Below are positions 34,331-46,345 of a stretch of DNA of 46,860 nucleotides, piece after piece. The stretch spans positions 1 through 46,860 of the forward strand of contig JAPEVC010000261.1 of NCBI GenBank assembly GCA_027946555.1. The letters run 5' to 3'. Made by a program: the position numbers and the translations under genes. Origin of the DNA: Gnomoniopsis sp. IMI 355080 (Eukaryota; Ascomycota; Sordariomycetes; Diaporthales; Gnomoniaceae). The notes beneath the pieces are model-generated. The model saw nothing but the letters and a program-made list of their open reading frames with translations. It made no database searches and was not told the origin of the DNA. The first letter of the stretch is position 1; each line of letters starts with the position of its first letter.

Positions 34331-35331
34331 ATGGAAGATACTACCGGAAACATCTCATCGACTCCCTATACCCCATCTGCCATCTCCTTCCTTCACCGCA
34401 GCTCTAGACTAACCAACTGCCTCATCTGCGAAGAGACTCACCCACTCAAGGAGCTCATCCGTCTTCCCTGCCGCCACCGTTGGTGCCGATCCTGTCTGAA
34501 CCACTGTATCAGCATCGCCTTCTCCTCGCGCGCGAGTTTTCCACCATCATGTTGCACGCGGCCCACTGGTGTCACCATTGAGGTCTCCGACGTCGAGGGA
34601 TGTCTGGACGACGAAGGTATGTCGTTCTCCGTGATCCACCTGTCATATATTCTTGATTCTCTTCATAGTTATGTTCAGAGACTGTGTCTCGTACACCTGG
34701 AGTATATCATGTGCAACAAAAAGCTAATCACAAATGGCTTCAAGTGCTGCTGCGCGTCGCCGAGCGCTGGGAGGAGTATTCCACTCTGCAACCGATCCAT
34801 TGCGCCGAGCTGCGCTGTGGGCAGCTGATTCCCAAGATCCCCATCGACGATCCGAGACACCAGTTCGTGGTATGCAGACGTTGTCGACACGCCACCTGCC
34901 GGCGGTGTCGATGCCTGCAGATTGCACATGGACGCGGCGGCGCGACGTGCCCTGAGGTTGTTGCTTCCGAGGATGACCGACGACTAATCAGGAGCCAAGG
35001 GTGGAAGCACTGCCCAGGTTGTCGAGCGGTGGTGGAGAAAGCCGAGGGCTGTCGCTTGATGAGGTGCTTGTGCGGGACGACATTCTGTTATACTTGTGGA
35101 GGTTCGTTACCTGGTAATAGGAGAGCTCATCTCATGACGATGAAGCGATGCTCTTGTTCCTCAAAGGGGTTCTTGAGTATTGAACAATGGTGTGTGATGC
35201 TCGGCATGTTTTGCTTATTGGCCGGGATGGCGACGGGTCTGGCTGTCTGGCAGTCGAGGCGAAGTGGCCAAGTGAATCAAGTCGGAACGCTTTACAACAC
35301 GATTAGACTGATGCAACAAGATCTGTATTGA
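34331..35331 (+). CDS. RBR (RING-IBR-RING) E3 ubiquitin ligase with C-terminal membrane anchor
   Basis: RBR ligases accept ubiquitin from an E2 on a RING2 cysteine and pass it to substrate. Exons are 34331-34616 and 34679-35331, 312 residues. The intron is 34617-34678 (GTATGT donor, TTCAG acceptor). RING1 spans about 30-75: Cys30, Cys33, Cys47, His49, Cys52, Cys55, then Cys74/75. The IBR starts at Cys137 (HCAELRCGQLI) and contains CRRCRHATCRRC. RING2 is CPGC...EGCRLMRCLCGTTFCYTCGG (Cys207 to Cys235), and Cys220 in EGC is the expected catalytic cysteine. A hydrophobic helix at about 266-287 (WCVMLGMFCLLAGMATGLAVW) followed by a short basic tail predicts a tail-anchored protein with the ligase facing the cytosol. 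Fungal genomes hold many RBR paralogues, so no orthologue is named. The exact acceptor is the least certain point. Confidence 0.82.
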
Positions 35332-35740
35332 GAGCTGACACCAGATATCAACGACAAAGCAAAACACTTGGGTACTTCTCGGTCAAATCGGATTTGATAC
35401 CAAATGGCATAGTATGACTGATATAATGAAATGCTGGTATTGGGGGGGTATCCGTGCAAAATAACAACACCGACGACCTTGATGACAGTATCTTCCTGTT
35501 CCTAGAATATGTTCCACTTTGGTTTTCTGTACCCTTCACGCCGTGCCTTGTGTTCATGTGCCGTTCTGAGACCGGTTCAAAATGTGCTGTGGTCGCTCGT
35601 GCTCTCCTTTTCTCTCCAAGTCCGCAGTGATACATGGCAGTCGTACAACAGAAATCATCCTCTGGGGGTATACAACGACAGATAGACAAAACAAAACAAA
35701 AGACTTCATGTGAAAGAGACACCGAGGACCCAGCCCCCAT
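35332..35740. other. Short convergent region
   Basis: About 410 bases between the RBR gene (+) and the large minus-strand gene, presumably both 3' UTRs. Nothing else is seen. Confidence 0.5.
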
Positions 35741-38608
35741 TTAAAACCCTGCAGCCGCCTCCGTGAGCACACTCAACAGACTCACAGCGGCGCCGCCAAT
35801 TCCCACGGCGCCAAGTGTCTCACCCCATACACTCTTCTTGGTCCTCCGTCTTTCTCTTGTATCATCTCTATCGCGGTGCCGATGCGAGGACGAGTGGTGC
35901 TCCCGCTCACGATGCCTGTCGCTGCGGTCTCTGTGACTCTCCCTCTCGCGATCTCTGTCCCTCTCGCGATCTTTGTCACTGCGGTCGCGTCTCCGACGGG
36001 ATTCGTCCGCATCACGATCCCTCCGCCTGCGTTTTCTCTCTTTCTCCCGCTCCCACTCCCCGCTACTCATCTCCCTTGGGCCATCCGCATCAAACCGCAC
36101 GTGGTTCTCGTTGCGGTTCTTCAGAATCGGCTTCGGCAGCACCGTAGAAGCAGGTGTACCTTTCTCATTCATCGGTGGTACAATGATTGGATAACTCCTG
36201 CCCTTGCTTCGGCGATCATCATCTGCATCTTCAGGCTCTTCTTGAATCACTGTTGCCGAGTCACGCCGATGCCGACGCTGCCGCCGAACGTCACGTGGGA
36301 TGTACTTGTCCGTAGCAGATCCAGCGCGCTCGCGCGTGCGTGGTGGCCGTGACTCGCTGTCACTGTCACTTGTGTCGGACTCATCCCAAAGGGCTTCGGA
36401 GGACGTGAAGCTCTCCTCATCATCGGTAGTGTCCTCATGGCGTGAAGACTTTCTTGCTGGGCCGCGCTTCTCTTCTGGATAATAAGCCTTCTCCCTCGTC
36501 CTGCTAGTGTCCGAGTACCCACGTGCTCGGCCGGACCGTACTTCGACAGTCTTGCGCGCCAGGTAGGCGATGTGCTCGCGGGAAAGGACGCCTAGTACGG
36601 CGACAAAGTCTGGACGTGCCTCGTAGCGCATCCCAGCCCTGTCAAGAACCTCGGGCGAGACAAGGGAGCGCTTAATGCGTGTCCATTTCGCCTCGAGGGG
36701 AATATCCGCGCCTTTGCTGTCAGGGGCGAGGCGGGACGGGCGACACGGTGGGAACCCAGAGGTAGTAGTAGGGGCGGAGGATGGAATTACGACGGGTGCG
36801 GCGGCGCTGGTGGCGGAATAGGCCGGGGGAGGGGTCATGAGTGATGAGGTTGGGCTGTCACTGCGTGTGGACAAGGGTGGCAGGTAGCGAGGTGAAGAGG
36901 AGAGGTTGAGTTCTGGAGGCTGGTACTTGCCACACGGCGACGTTCCTGGCGAGATGCCATTGTTTGGGACGGGCAGCAGCGCCGGTGACAGGTTCAGCCC
37001 ACCGATGCGGCGAGCAAGCGTCTCGGCTTCCCGACTGTCACTATCCATAAGGTCTCTTGTGGAGATGAGGGCCAATTGCTCGTTCGAATCGTTGTCGGAG
37101 TCGGAAGAGCGACGCTCGTAGGACAGCTGTGCGGGCATGCTAGTCGGGTTATACTGGCCCATTGTCCGTGAGTCTGGACTCATATCAACAGGACTCTGGT
37201 CCGGACGACGTCGAGCGAGCTTGACGCTTGGTGCAAACTTTTCATTGTCCATGGCGGGCGAGAGCAATTCTTTGGGCGAAGTGTTGTCGCCACGCGATTG
37301 GTACGAGGAAGGGATCGCCACTGGTGGTGGCAGGGGTGACGATCCGTATTGCTGGCGTGACCCATATGCAGACGCAGCCGCGTCTGGATACGGTAAATAC
37401 TGATGGGGCGCATATGCAGCACCGCTGTTGGCGTGGTCCAGAAGGCCACGAACCGATGGCGGATTGTCATCCACTGAGCCGTTCTCCTCCAATTCACGAA
37501 TATACGCGCGCAAGACCTCCTATACAGATGTTAGCAATCACGCCAGAAAGCTTCTTCAATACCCCGGCCGCAGAGAGGCAGTGTCACATCCTTGGCCATC
37601 AACCGTATGCATTCGGTGTCACGCTTGACACGCAGAAAGACGGAATTGAAAACACTCGTTGTCATGAGACATGCGGTGGGAACGTATGACAAGAACACCA
37701 CTAACCTTGTGCTTTCGAAGCACATCACTGGAGAAGCCTTCTTTAACCAGCTCGGTCCAGAATTGCTGCCACATTTCCTCCTCGCTCTCCTCCGCAGCAT
37801 CGCCCGATGCTCTGGCCTTGGCCCTGCGCTGGAAGAGACGCTGCGCCACGATGTCGACTTTGTCCTTGATGGAGTTTTGTTGCTTGTCGTCTGTGATTTC
37901 TAAACTCATGGGTCGATTTGCCGGGTTGTGCAACTGCACGGTGTCGAGAAAGATGTCGATGTGTGTCTTTTGGTTTGCCAGCTTGGTCCGAATCAATTGT
38001 AGCATATCTCGCTCCCTGTCCTCGAGTCTCCCGTGGGCGGCCCTGTCTCTCCGTACAGCTTCACCGTCGTCATTGTTGTAATCGCTGGGATATGACCCGT
38101 ATTTCTCCAGAATGGTATCCAATTGCTTGAGAGTGAAGTCAGTGTCCTCGACGATTGGCGTCAACTGTCGGGCGTAGACTGAAGACTGCTGCTGTGTGCT
38201 GTTAAGCAGACTATCCGGATCCTCCGCCTCTGCGCGCAGATGCTTAACGACCGTGTGCAACGAGCGCACAACAGCTGCGACAGCTGCAAAGTCCGGTCCC
38301 GAGATTTTGGCGCGGCGAAATAGATTACGAGCTGTAGAGGCCAGGGCGGAGATGGAGGCAACGTCAGTGCTCGCGAGCGGCATCTCGTAAACTTGCCTGT
38401 CGCTTCGGCGCGACGAGGTCCTTGATGGACTGCTTGCACGGCGGGTGCGCTCAGCCGTTTTTATAGGGCTAGTATATGTTTTTGCGCCGTCCAGATGATG
38501 CTCGTATCGTAGTGATGAAGCGCGTTTCCTTGCGTGCCGTAAAGAAGCTTTTGTGGAGGAGGAGTGGAAGATAGAGGGTTGGGTGGTGGAGAGGTGCGGA
38601 ACAAACAT
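35741..38608 (-). CDS. Large fungal protein with helical N-domain and Arg/Asp-rich C-terminus
   Basis: Exons on the minus strand are 38608-37706 and 37519-35741, 893 residues. The intron (37705-37520, 186 bases) has a GTTAGT donor, CTAAC branch and TATAG acceptor, joining LRKHK to EVLRAYIRELEENG. Residues about 76-300 are helical (MPLASTDVASISALASTARNLF...; FTLKQLDTILEKYG) and resemble a conserved but uncharacterised fungal N-terminal domain. The middle is Pro/Ser-rich and disordered. Residues about 790-865 are dense in RD, RE and SR dipeptides, like RNA-processing or nuclear proteins. The final 25 residues are Gly/Ala-rich and hydrophobic (GAVGIGGAAVSLLSVLTEAA), an odd end for such a protein. 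The ATG at 38608 has a strong CCACC context. The in-frame ATG at 38383 would start directly at the conserved domain, giving 818 residues. Function is unknown. Confidence 0.75.
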
Positions 38609-38940
38609 GGTGGGCTATCGGCGTGTCCTCGTGGCTATGTAAAACAATATGAGGCGTATGATAATGTCATAGGCTGGCACGTAGAGGTGGGCAGAGCTTG
38701 CAGCAACCAGGCCGAGTAAGGGATAGTCAAAAAAAGTAAGCAACGGCTGTACCTCATCTACTTCTCAACTGGGTAAGGCGTGGCAGGTCTAGCTCGCCAC
38801 GGCATCAGCCCGGAAATGGGGAGCGAGGAGAGGCTACACGCCGAGTCGAGGCAAGGTACTCCGCGACGGTAGCACGGAAGATTTGCCTAGTGGGGAGTAT
38901 CCGGAGGTACGTCCCGGAGTGAGTGGTTGTGACAAGTGAC

Positions 38941-38960
38941 GATGATGATGATGATGATGA
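38941..38960 (+). repeat. GAT trinucleotide microsatellite
   Basis: Six to seven uninterrupted GAT units about 330 bases upstream of the start of the 893-residue gene. Confidence 0.9.
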
Positions 38961-39955
38961 AATGGCAGAAACAGAACCAACAACCGGTTTCTGGAGGAAG
39001 GGGTCATGAGACTTGTTTTTAAAATGAAGAGAGGATGAAGATCAGAGCCAGAGAAGGAAGTTGAGAAACAATATACTGCGTTAGAAACAGAAATGGGCTC
39101 GACCAGGCTCGAGCAAGGGTCTGTTTTTCTATTCCAGACAAACACAGGCAGAACCCTTTCCTCTTGATAGTCATAATAGTTGGGATGTTGTGTTGCTATA
39201 CATGTGTACTGTATACCTAGGGGGGGTAGTCTGTACACGCCTTGCAACACGACAGCACAAGAGTGGGATGTTTGTTTGCCATCTCTCTCTCACCAAGCGA
39301 GGATGCTGGTGTACTGTACATGGTACATAGCCCTGGCCACCAGGGAGATTTCCGGGGGTGATGTGGTATCCGCCCTATACAACTGGCGATGGTGTGTGGC
39401 AGACTTTGGACCGGTGCGAATTGTATTGTGGTACGGCCACCACGTCAAGGAGCACTGGCCATGTGAGCGTGTGTGGTCAAGGCCAACAGCCAAGGTCAAG
39501 CAGGCCAGCAGCAGGCAGGCTGGCAGGTTCAAGCAGCACAAAGCAAGCGGGCAGGGCACCCTTTTTTTGGTCTTTCGTCCCGTCTGGCGTGGGGGAAATG
39601 AGGATCCTCGACGACTCAGGTTGATGATGTGCAGGGCACATGGCTAGTGGCTGGTCCCCGATGTTGTACTGCGCAGCACATGGTGGATCGCAGGGCTGGC
39701 AGCTGGGGAGCAGAAACTGTGGTAGACTAAGGAAAGCCTGGGTGAAAAGGAAACGTCGTGGATGAATGAAGAAGTGTCCTGGCTGTCGTGGCTCTGGGCG
39801 CGCGGCGATTGGTGGTGGACTGGTGGGGTCCTGCGAGTTTGTCAGGTAGAGCTCTGAGAGAGAGGGAGAGATCGGGGTACATGCAGTTCTGCTGCATCTA
39901 CAGGGAACGCAAGGGTCCTGTCTCTCGCGTGGCAGGAGCAGCTACAGGTGTGTAC

Positions 39956-39963
39956 TGACGTCA
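39956..39963. promoter_or_regulatory. Consensus CRE palindrome TGACGTCA
   Basis: An exact 8-base cAMP-response-element palindrome, the site bound by ATF/CREB-type bZIP factors. It stands alone in the gene-poor region, 1.35 kb upstream of the 893-residue gene, so its target is unclear. Confidence 0.35.
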
Positions 39964-42900
39964 GGGCATGAAATCATCGGGCAGGGGTCGTCCTCCCAAA
40001 GCGCTGGATCCCTGAGAGAAGAAGCTCCCTAGAGTTATTCTAGCTTCTCCTGCGCCACACCATCCTTGGTACTTGGCCTCACCCAACAGTCAGTCCCACA
40101 AGTCCCAGGTCGTTTTATCCACCACCAACCAATCTTGGTCCAGCTTTCACCACGTCAAGCGATCCCACCCTCTGAGACCTGGGCCTGGTTACCCTGACCT
40201 GACGGCCTTGAAGTCTCACCTCGGCCTGGTCGGCAACTTATTGAAGATCATGAGCCTTCTCTTGAGCCTGTCTGCAGCCCCGACGATGACCGCATGGCGG
40301 CTCCTCATCGACTCCTGTGAGGCCTGTTCGCGCGCTGCGGCTTTTAAGCCTGATAATCTCAGACAATCTATCCCCCAGATCGAGGCCCGCCCTTTTCAAG
40401 GATCCTTTTAAGAAGATGACATGGATTCTTCTTTATACCATAGTATGACAATGACACTGAATTGAACTCCTGCAAGACGCATCGCCAAGTCGCTGCGTGG
40501 CTTATTTAGGTTTGATCCAATTGCGTCTTCTCGAAACATCGACCCTTGAAGGGGTAGTTCGTCGTCAAGAATAGACTCGCCGAGTCGTTTAAACTCGCTT
40601 GATATATCAAAGTTGCGCTGGGGGTGGAAGCACACTGTAAATAGCTTTTTGTGGATAAGGAGGCGAGCGATATTATGGGTCTTATTCATGACATGATAAT
40701 TCTTCCGAAGAAAAGCCACAAGTGCGGATTGGACGTCCAAAATGGTCCAAAAGACCCGATCTCTCTACAGAAGTAATAAGGCGACTATGTGAACCCTTTT
40801 TTCTTTTTTGCCCTCTCAATCACCACCTGTCTAGCAAGAAGTCAGACACTGGGGTCGCCGACGCTTGATAAGAGGCTTGGGTATGCACGATGCACGGTAG
40901 GGAGGGCTGTTCTCTGCTGCGAACCAATCACTACTCATGCACATATGCTTATTCCGGTAATCAGGATCGGGGAAAACACTTTTTGGCTTTTTTGTCACCT
41001 CGTGATAAGACCACAGCCTCCTACATATTACATACATAGTATACTGCGGGAACAATGCTCCTTACCCGTTACCCCTACCCCAGACAGTGAAGTCTCCACC
41101 GTACGAACTGCTGTTAGCCATCCGTGCTGCTCAAAACCAAACAGAATGCACGACTCTGCTATACCTTCTTGCTGACAGCTTGACAGTCCCGCAATCTAAT
41201 AATTCATGCGTGTTATATACTATGTACGCGACTGCGGCATAAAACAAAAAAAGGGCTAGGGTAGGGGAGATTTCTTCCCCACATATCCTGTTGAAACGAA
41301 ACAAATTATTAGCAAACAGTGTGGTAGTATTTTCATCTAGAAGGGGTCCGTGAAGGCCAGGAATATCTCCCCTATACCCTCACTCGCCACGATCTGCACT
41401 TTTCCCATGTGCTTACTTACCAACCTAGGTACTTAGGAAACCAAATGGGCACGTACAGTACGAGGATTGTGGCTGGCTGCACGAACTGCACGAACTGCAC
41501 AACCGGCTGAATGGATACGCCGCGTGGAGGCTTGCATATACAGCCTGCAGCTTGCAGGTGATCGGACGACACCTGACGAAGAGAAAGAGCCATAGAATAT
41601 CCTTTCGACAATCTATAGCTCGGTCTTTGTCCACTCAATCTCAATCACCCAAGATTGCAAGATCATGGCTCGCCCTACCAAAACAGCATATTTGGAGACG
41701 CAGATGCAAGACGTTCACGCCTCGGGCTTGGCGTCATGATAGAAGGCACACGTTGCGTAAACACATAGTAGTTTCCCTAAAGCAGCCTTGGTGAAGGGGG
41801 CGTATATGCCTCGTCGTGATAGACGAATGAATATCGTGCTCCGACTCGATCGATTCCCTTCGCGATCGTTAGCCAGCTACAACCACTTCCCTCGAAAGTT
41901 CATTGAGGATGACTGCATCTCACTGGTGCGAATTATACTAGGCAACAATGCTTAGATCCTATAATCTGTTGGTACAGGTCCCTCGGGCTGTGTCGTACCG
42001 CTTCGTTTCGACCGAGACTAATTCCAGAGACGTAATTCGGAACGGGGGAGGTCCCAGCAAGCAGCCGTGGACAGGCTCCGAATTGTCCCGCCGTGGGAGT
42101 CATCACGCACAAACAAAAAAATTGCTGACGGAGCTGATCGTCTTGTTTTTACCTAACGTTTTGTTTGCAACGTATAGAGTTCTCTTGGGTGAAAAGTGGA
42201 CGCGCTCACTGCATTGCCTAGCACTGCGGTCGGGCGTATCTGACCACGTAAGCCCTCGCCTTCATCCATTTTGCTACTGCTCTCTAGCAACGCTATTTCC
42301 CTAGGGACAAGTAGATAGACTCCTAGCTTCATGACACTTGCACTTGAGGCTCTGCGGACGACCCTCTTTCTTCTACCTGCTACCACAGTGACGCATAGCC
42401 CGACACCCCTGGTGATAGACAGGAGACATTACCTGACCCCACCCCAGTACGAGCCACGCAACACAGAGAACGCGGACGCAACCCGACGTTATACTCACCC
42501 TTGACGAATAAGCATTCTCCCTTTATACACCTTCTACTATGCCCGATGTAAGCCCGTTGACTCCTCTCCGTGGCGAGCTCGGATATCGACTCAGATCTGC
42601 CAGACCATGACTCTCCGACCCTTCTCCCCGGCTTCTGCTGTAGGACCGTGGCGTAGAGCTGAATAAAATCTCGCCCTACTACTATGCAACGCTGTCTTGC
42701 TAAGGAGCTGTCGTGGACTGGCAAATACAACCGGCATGGTATGTATCTGAGACAATGGTCCTCTTGTGTGATGTGGTGCTTGCGCCGCCTGGTCTGGACG
42801 GGCCGGCACCGCTTGATGTGGCAAAAGCCCAGCATATCGTCATCTGATGCCATATCCTCCTGTCAAAGCCATTCTCTCTCACCGAGACGGGCATGACGGG

Positions 42901-43446
42901 GGTTGGGGACGGGATGATGCGTTCCTGGGCCTGATGGCGATGCACACTCTCTTCGCAAGTGGGTGTGTTCTCGCTGTGTAATGCTGGTGTGATGCATCAT
43001 AATTGCCTGCCTGCAGATGAGTCCATGATGATGAGAACATGAGGACCTACATGCCACTCTGATTGCACAAGACCTCCACTGAATGGAGAGATGTTCGCTG
43101 TTTCATTCCATGATTCTTTCTGGTCCTTTTCCTTGGTTCTTCTGGAAGGTCCCGTGGAAGGTCCCTATGCAGACACGTCCACAAATGTGTGAGGATGATG
43201 CCTGTATGTAGGGGGGGGGGTGTTGATGTAAATAACTTCACTTCAGTGTATAGATTCTTTCAACTTTCGCCGGTTCCACCTTTCTCAGCTGCTGCACAGC
43301 CCGTCGCATTTTCCAACTTTGCCCATCCAACTAGCAAATCGAATACCCGGCTATCTTCCCCATCATCTTGCACACCCCAACCGCCACCATCGCAGCCCGT
43401 GCCGCATGGAGCCTTGTTGGTAGTACACTTCACCCACCACGTAGCC

Positions 43447-46345
43447 CTATATGCTGATCCTCTCCAGCGAATACGCGCCGACCTTTTGCGAGACCAGGTG
43501 TCCAACCTCTCTCTTCCTCCTGCGCGCAACCTCGCCGCCCGAAATGACCTTCTCTGCAGACACGCGATCATTGGCCTTCATGCCTAACGGCAGCATCGCA
43601 GCCTCGCCCACTTTGCTGCCCACCTCATGGCTAGGTGTCGCGCTACGTAGCACCAGCGCCTGCGGCGCACCATCCCCACGCTTCTTGTATTTCTGACCCG
43701 CCTCTGCCTCTGCCTTTTGCACGCTGTTACTGTAGCGAACCGCCTCTGAGATGATGCCCCGTAGGAAGACAGCCTCTTGCACGCCCTCGAGCGCGGCGCT
43801 TATTTCGAGTTTCAGCGAGGCCAAAAAATCCGCCGAGTCCATGTGGTCGCCTGCACCGGCGGCTACAATGGCATCATTAATCAGCCAGCCACCAGGGCCC
43901 ACTGCATCGATGCAGCGGCACAGGAGGTCTGCAATCAGGCTGATGCTACCGTCGGGTGGCGCCTCCAGTTCGTCGTCCTTGTCCAATTGTGTGGTGTCGA
44001 GGTATCGTGTTGTCCAGCCGTCCTTGACGAGTTCCATGCGTAGCACATAGATAAGCGATAGAATTTCTTCGGGCTTGTAGGACCGACGCAGCACACGGAT
44101 GGTGGACACGCGGGGGCAGCTACTGAGCTTGCCGAACGCAACACTCAAGCCACGCCCACGGATGAGCGACTGGTCGCCTAAATGGAAATACTCAGCCGCC
44201 TCTAGCTCTTGGTTGAGGCGATCGAGCTCGTGACCAATGATACTCTGGTCAGCCAGCGCACTGTCGTCTGCATCGACGGCGTCGGATGCTTGTGATTCGA
44301 AGGTGAGCAATTTCGGTGCGATTTTCGTGGGATCTTGCACCAATTCTAGGCTGCGCATGATCAGGCGGATGGCTGTTAGTAGTTCCACAGCGCCTAGTTT
44401 CGTAGATGACAGATAGGACAGAAGTAGCTCGAATACCGGGTCAACTTGTACCAGTACTCGAGGGAGGTCCTCTCCCAAGATATTGTCAATGTCATCGATA
44501 CCTCTAATCTCGTCCTTGAACGCCGACTTCAGGTTTGACAACGTAAGGTGACCTGCGTCAATCAACATGGTAAGTAGGTTACTCTGCGGCAACTTGCAGG
44601 TAAGCCTCGTCTCTTCTTCGCCCGACTCTGGTGCATCCTGCCATGTGAACACTCGCGTGATTGCAAAGAGAACCCAGCGGCGGTCGGCGTAGGGATATTC
44701 GGAGCGGGTGGCAGGTAGTATCCATTCGGGAAGTTTTGATTGTTCCTGGTCTGAATCGGAGTCGGGTTTGGCGGTCGTAATGTCTGCCGGCTTCGTTTCA
44801 ATGGAGAATTTCTGTGCCACGAGTTCCTCAAATGCAGCCAAGTCGTTGGCAGCCAAGAGCGCATCTGCTCTTTGAACATCCGCTGTGAATTCAGACCAGT
44901 AGCCACCGGAAACACTGCCGGGGAGGTTGCTTGAGAAGCTGGTAGCAGGACTACCAATTTCTTCTGTTCGCAATTTCTTGTTGTCCCTGTGCTGTGGAAT
45001 ACCACGACCTATTGAGTCGATCAACAGCCCTTCTGACCGACGTTTCTTGCCGCGAGTTCTTGGTGCTTCCAGTTGGACAGCCACCAGTGACGTTCCATAC
45101 ACTGCCACTGCGATTTCGAGACGCGCAAAATAGGCGACCAGGGTCAATGATGAATCGGATGGTTGGCTGGACTCTAGACTGATAGCGGCCGAGGCCTGGA
45201 GGGACTGGAAGACTGGATTGTAAACATCAAGAGTGTCGGAGCTGGCAGCAAGCACCGAGGTCCTTGAAAGCCGTATGAATGACTCAACTCCCGGAACCTT
45301 TAGTGTGCTCCCGATCTTAACCATGGTTGTAGTCAAATCGTATGTGACGAGGACATCCTTTTCCAACTCCATCAATGATCCCGTAGTCACGTCCAGACGA
45401 AGGTTTCCGGGTCGATTCGAAGTGGAGGAAGATGCTGGAATGGGAGAGGTGTGAATTTGAACCAATCCGCCGCTGCCTGTTGCATTAGAAGGTGGTATTC
45501 CAAGGATATGTACGTGACGGGTGTCTGCTCCCTTTCCGGTCGTCTTAGTGATGAGCACGAGCATGTCCTGGGTGGAGGCATTGTCCTGGCCGGTTGGGAG
45601 AAATGCAGCAAATGCGTCCTGTTTTCCGCCAAAAAATCCTGCCACAATGTCGCTGGCTGGGGCGGCTTGTACCAGCTCGACTTGAAGACGGCTTCCCTTG
45701 GGCACGGTGGCCAGGTCCTGTCGGAGGATCTCTGGCGATGTCTCCCATCTCTTGCGTAGATCTTCGCCCTGGAAGCAGATGATGGATCCATCCTCAGCGA
45801 CCGCTAGTACATCGGACTTGGAGGCGTCGTCGTCGTCGGTTCCTTGTGGGGAGGCGGTGCTCAAGTGGACAATCTTGGGTGCATGCTCGACTTTCGCAGA
45901 GACAGTCGTTGAGGTCGTATCTCCTGATGCTCCCAATACATCCTTGAACAGGATGATTTCAGGTTTCGGGTCTCGAGTGGAAATGTAGGTGTAGCGCGCG
46001 GCGTCTCTACTCTTTGCGACGCGCCATCTCGTCGAGGATGGTGGGCACGTGAACACTGACTGAGGCGGGATCGGGTAGGAGGTGATCAGTCTTTGTGAGG
46101 GTACCTATGAACAAGTTAGCGATTTATTTGAAGTTGAGGAGCGACAGTGTTTGACTTACATCGTAGAGATTGACTGCTTCGCCATCAATTCCCACGGCCA
46201 GCTCTGGACGCTTCCTCTTCTTTGAGCCCTTCTGCTGCCCCCAGACATCGCCAACTACATAAGCGCTACCATTTCCTTCGCGGTTGAGGGGTCTAGGGAG
46301 AGTGGTGAGCACATATGGCTTTTGGATATTGAAAGTAGCAGCCAT
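43447..46345 (-). CDS. UTP8: UTP8-like nucleolar ribosome-biogenesis protein
   Basis: UTP8 belongs to the UtpA/t-UTP part of the small-subunit processome, acting on pre-18S rRNA and rDNA transcription. Exons on the minus strand are 46345-46160 and 46104-43447, 947 residues. The intron is 46159-46105 (GTAAGT donor, GCTAACT branch, CATAG acceptor) and joins AVNLYD to VPSQRLITSYPIPPQS. The N-terminus has a nuclear-signal-like GSKKRKRPELAVG near residue 40, then a region of about 350 residues with beta-propeller-like strands (DVLAVAEDGSIICF; DVLVTYDLTTTMVKIG). The C-terminal half is helical (LLTMLIDAGHLTLSNLKSAF...; LVSQKVGAYSLERISI). The gene model is convincing. The family name rests on remembered resemblance of the N-terminal segment to filamentous-fungal UTP8 proteins, so another processome WD-like subunit remains possible. 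Confidence 0.62.

Larger units (their letters stand above)
38609..43446. other. Long gene-poor region
   Basis: About 4.8 kb between the 5' end of the 893-residue gene and the 3' end of the UTP8-like gene. No frame exceeds about 160 codons and none is recognised. The least unconvincing is 40408-40740 on the minus strand (110 codons). Contents include a GAT microsatellite (38941-38960), a TGACGTCA palindrome (39956-39963), a short tandem repeat GCACGAACT (41479-41500), a 10-base G run (43211-43220) and many CAG/GCAGG-type short motifs around 39480-39560. Part may be an extended promoter or leader, or non-coding RNA. Confidence 0.45.
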
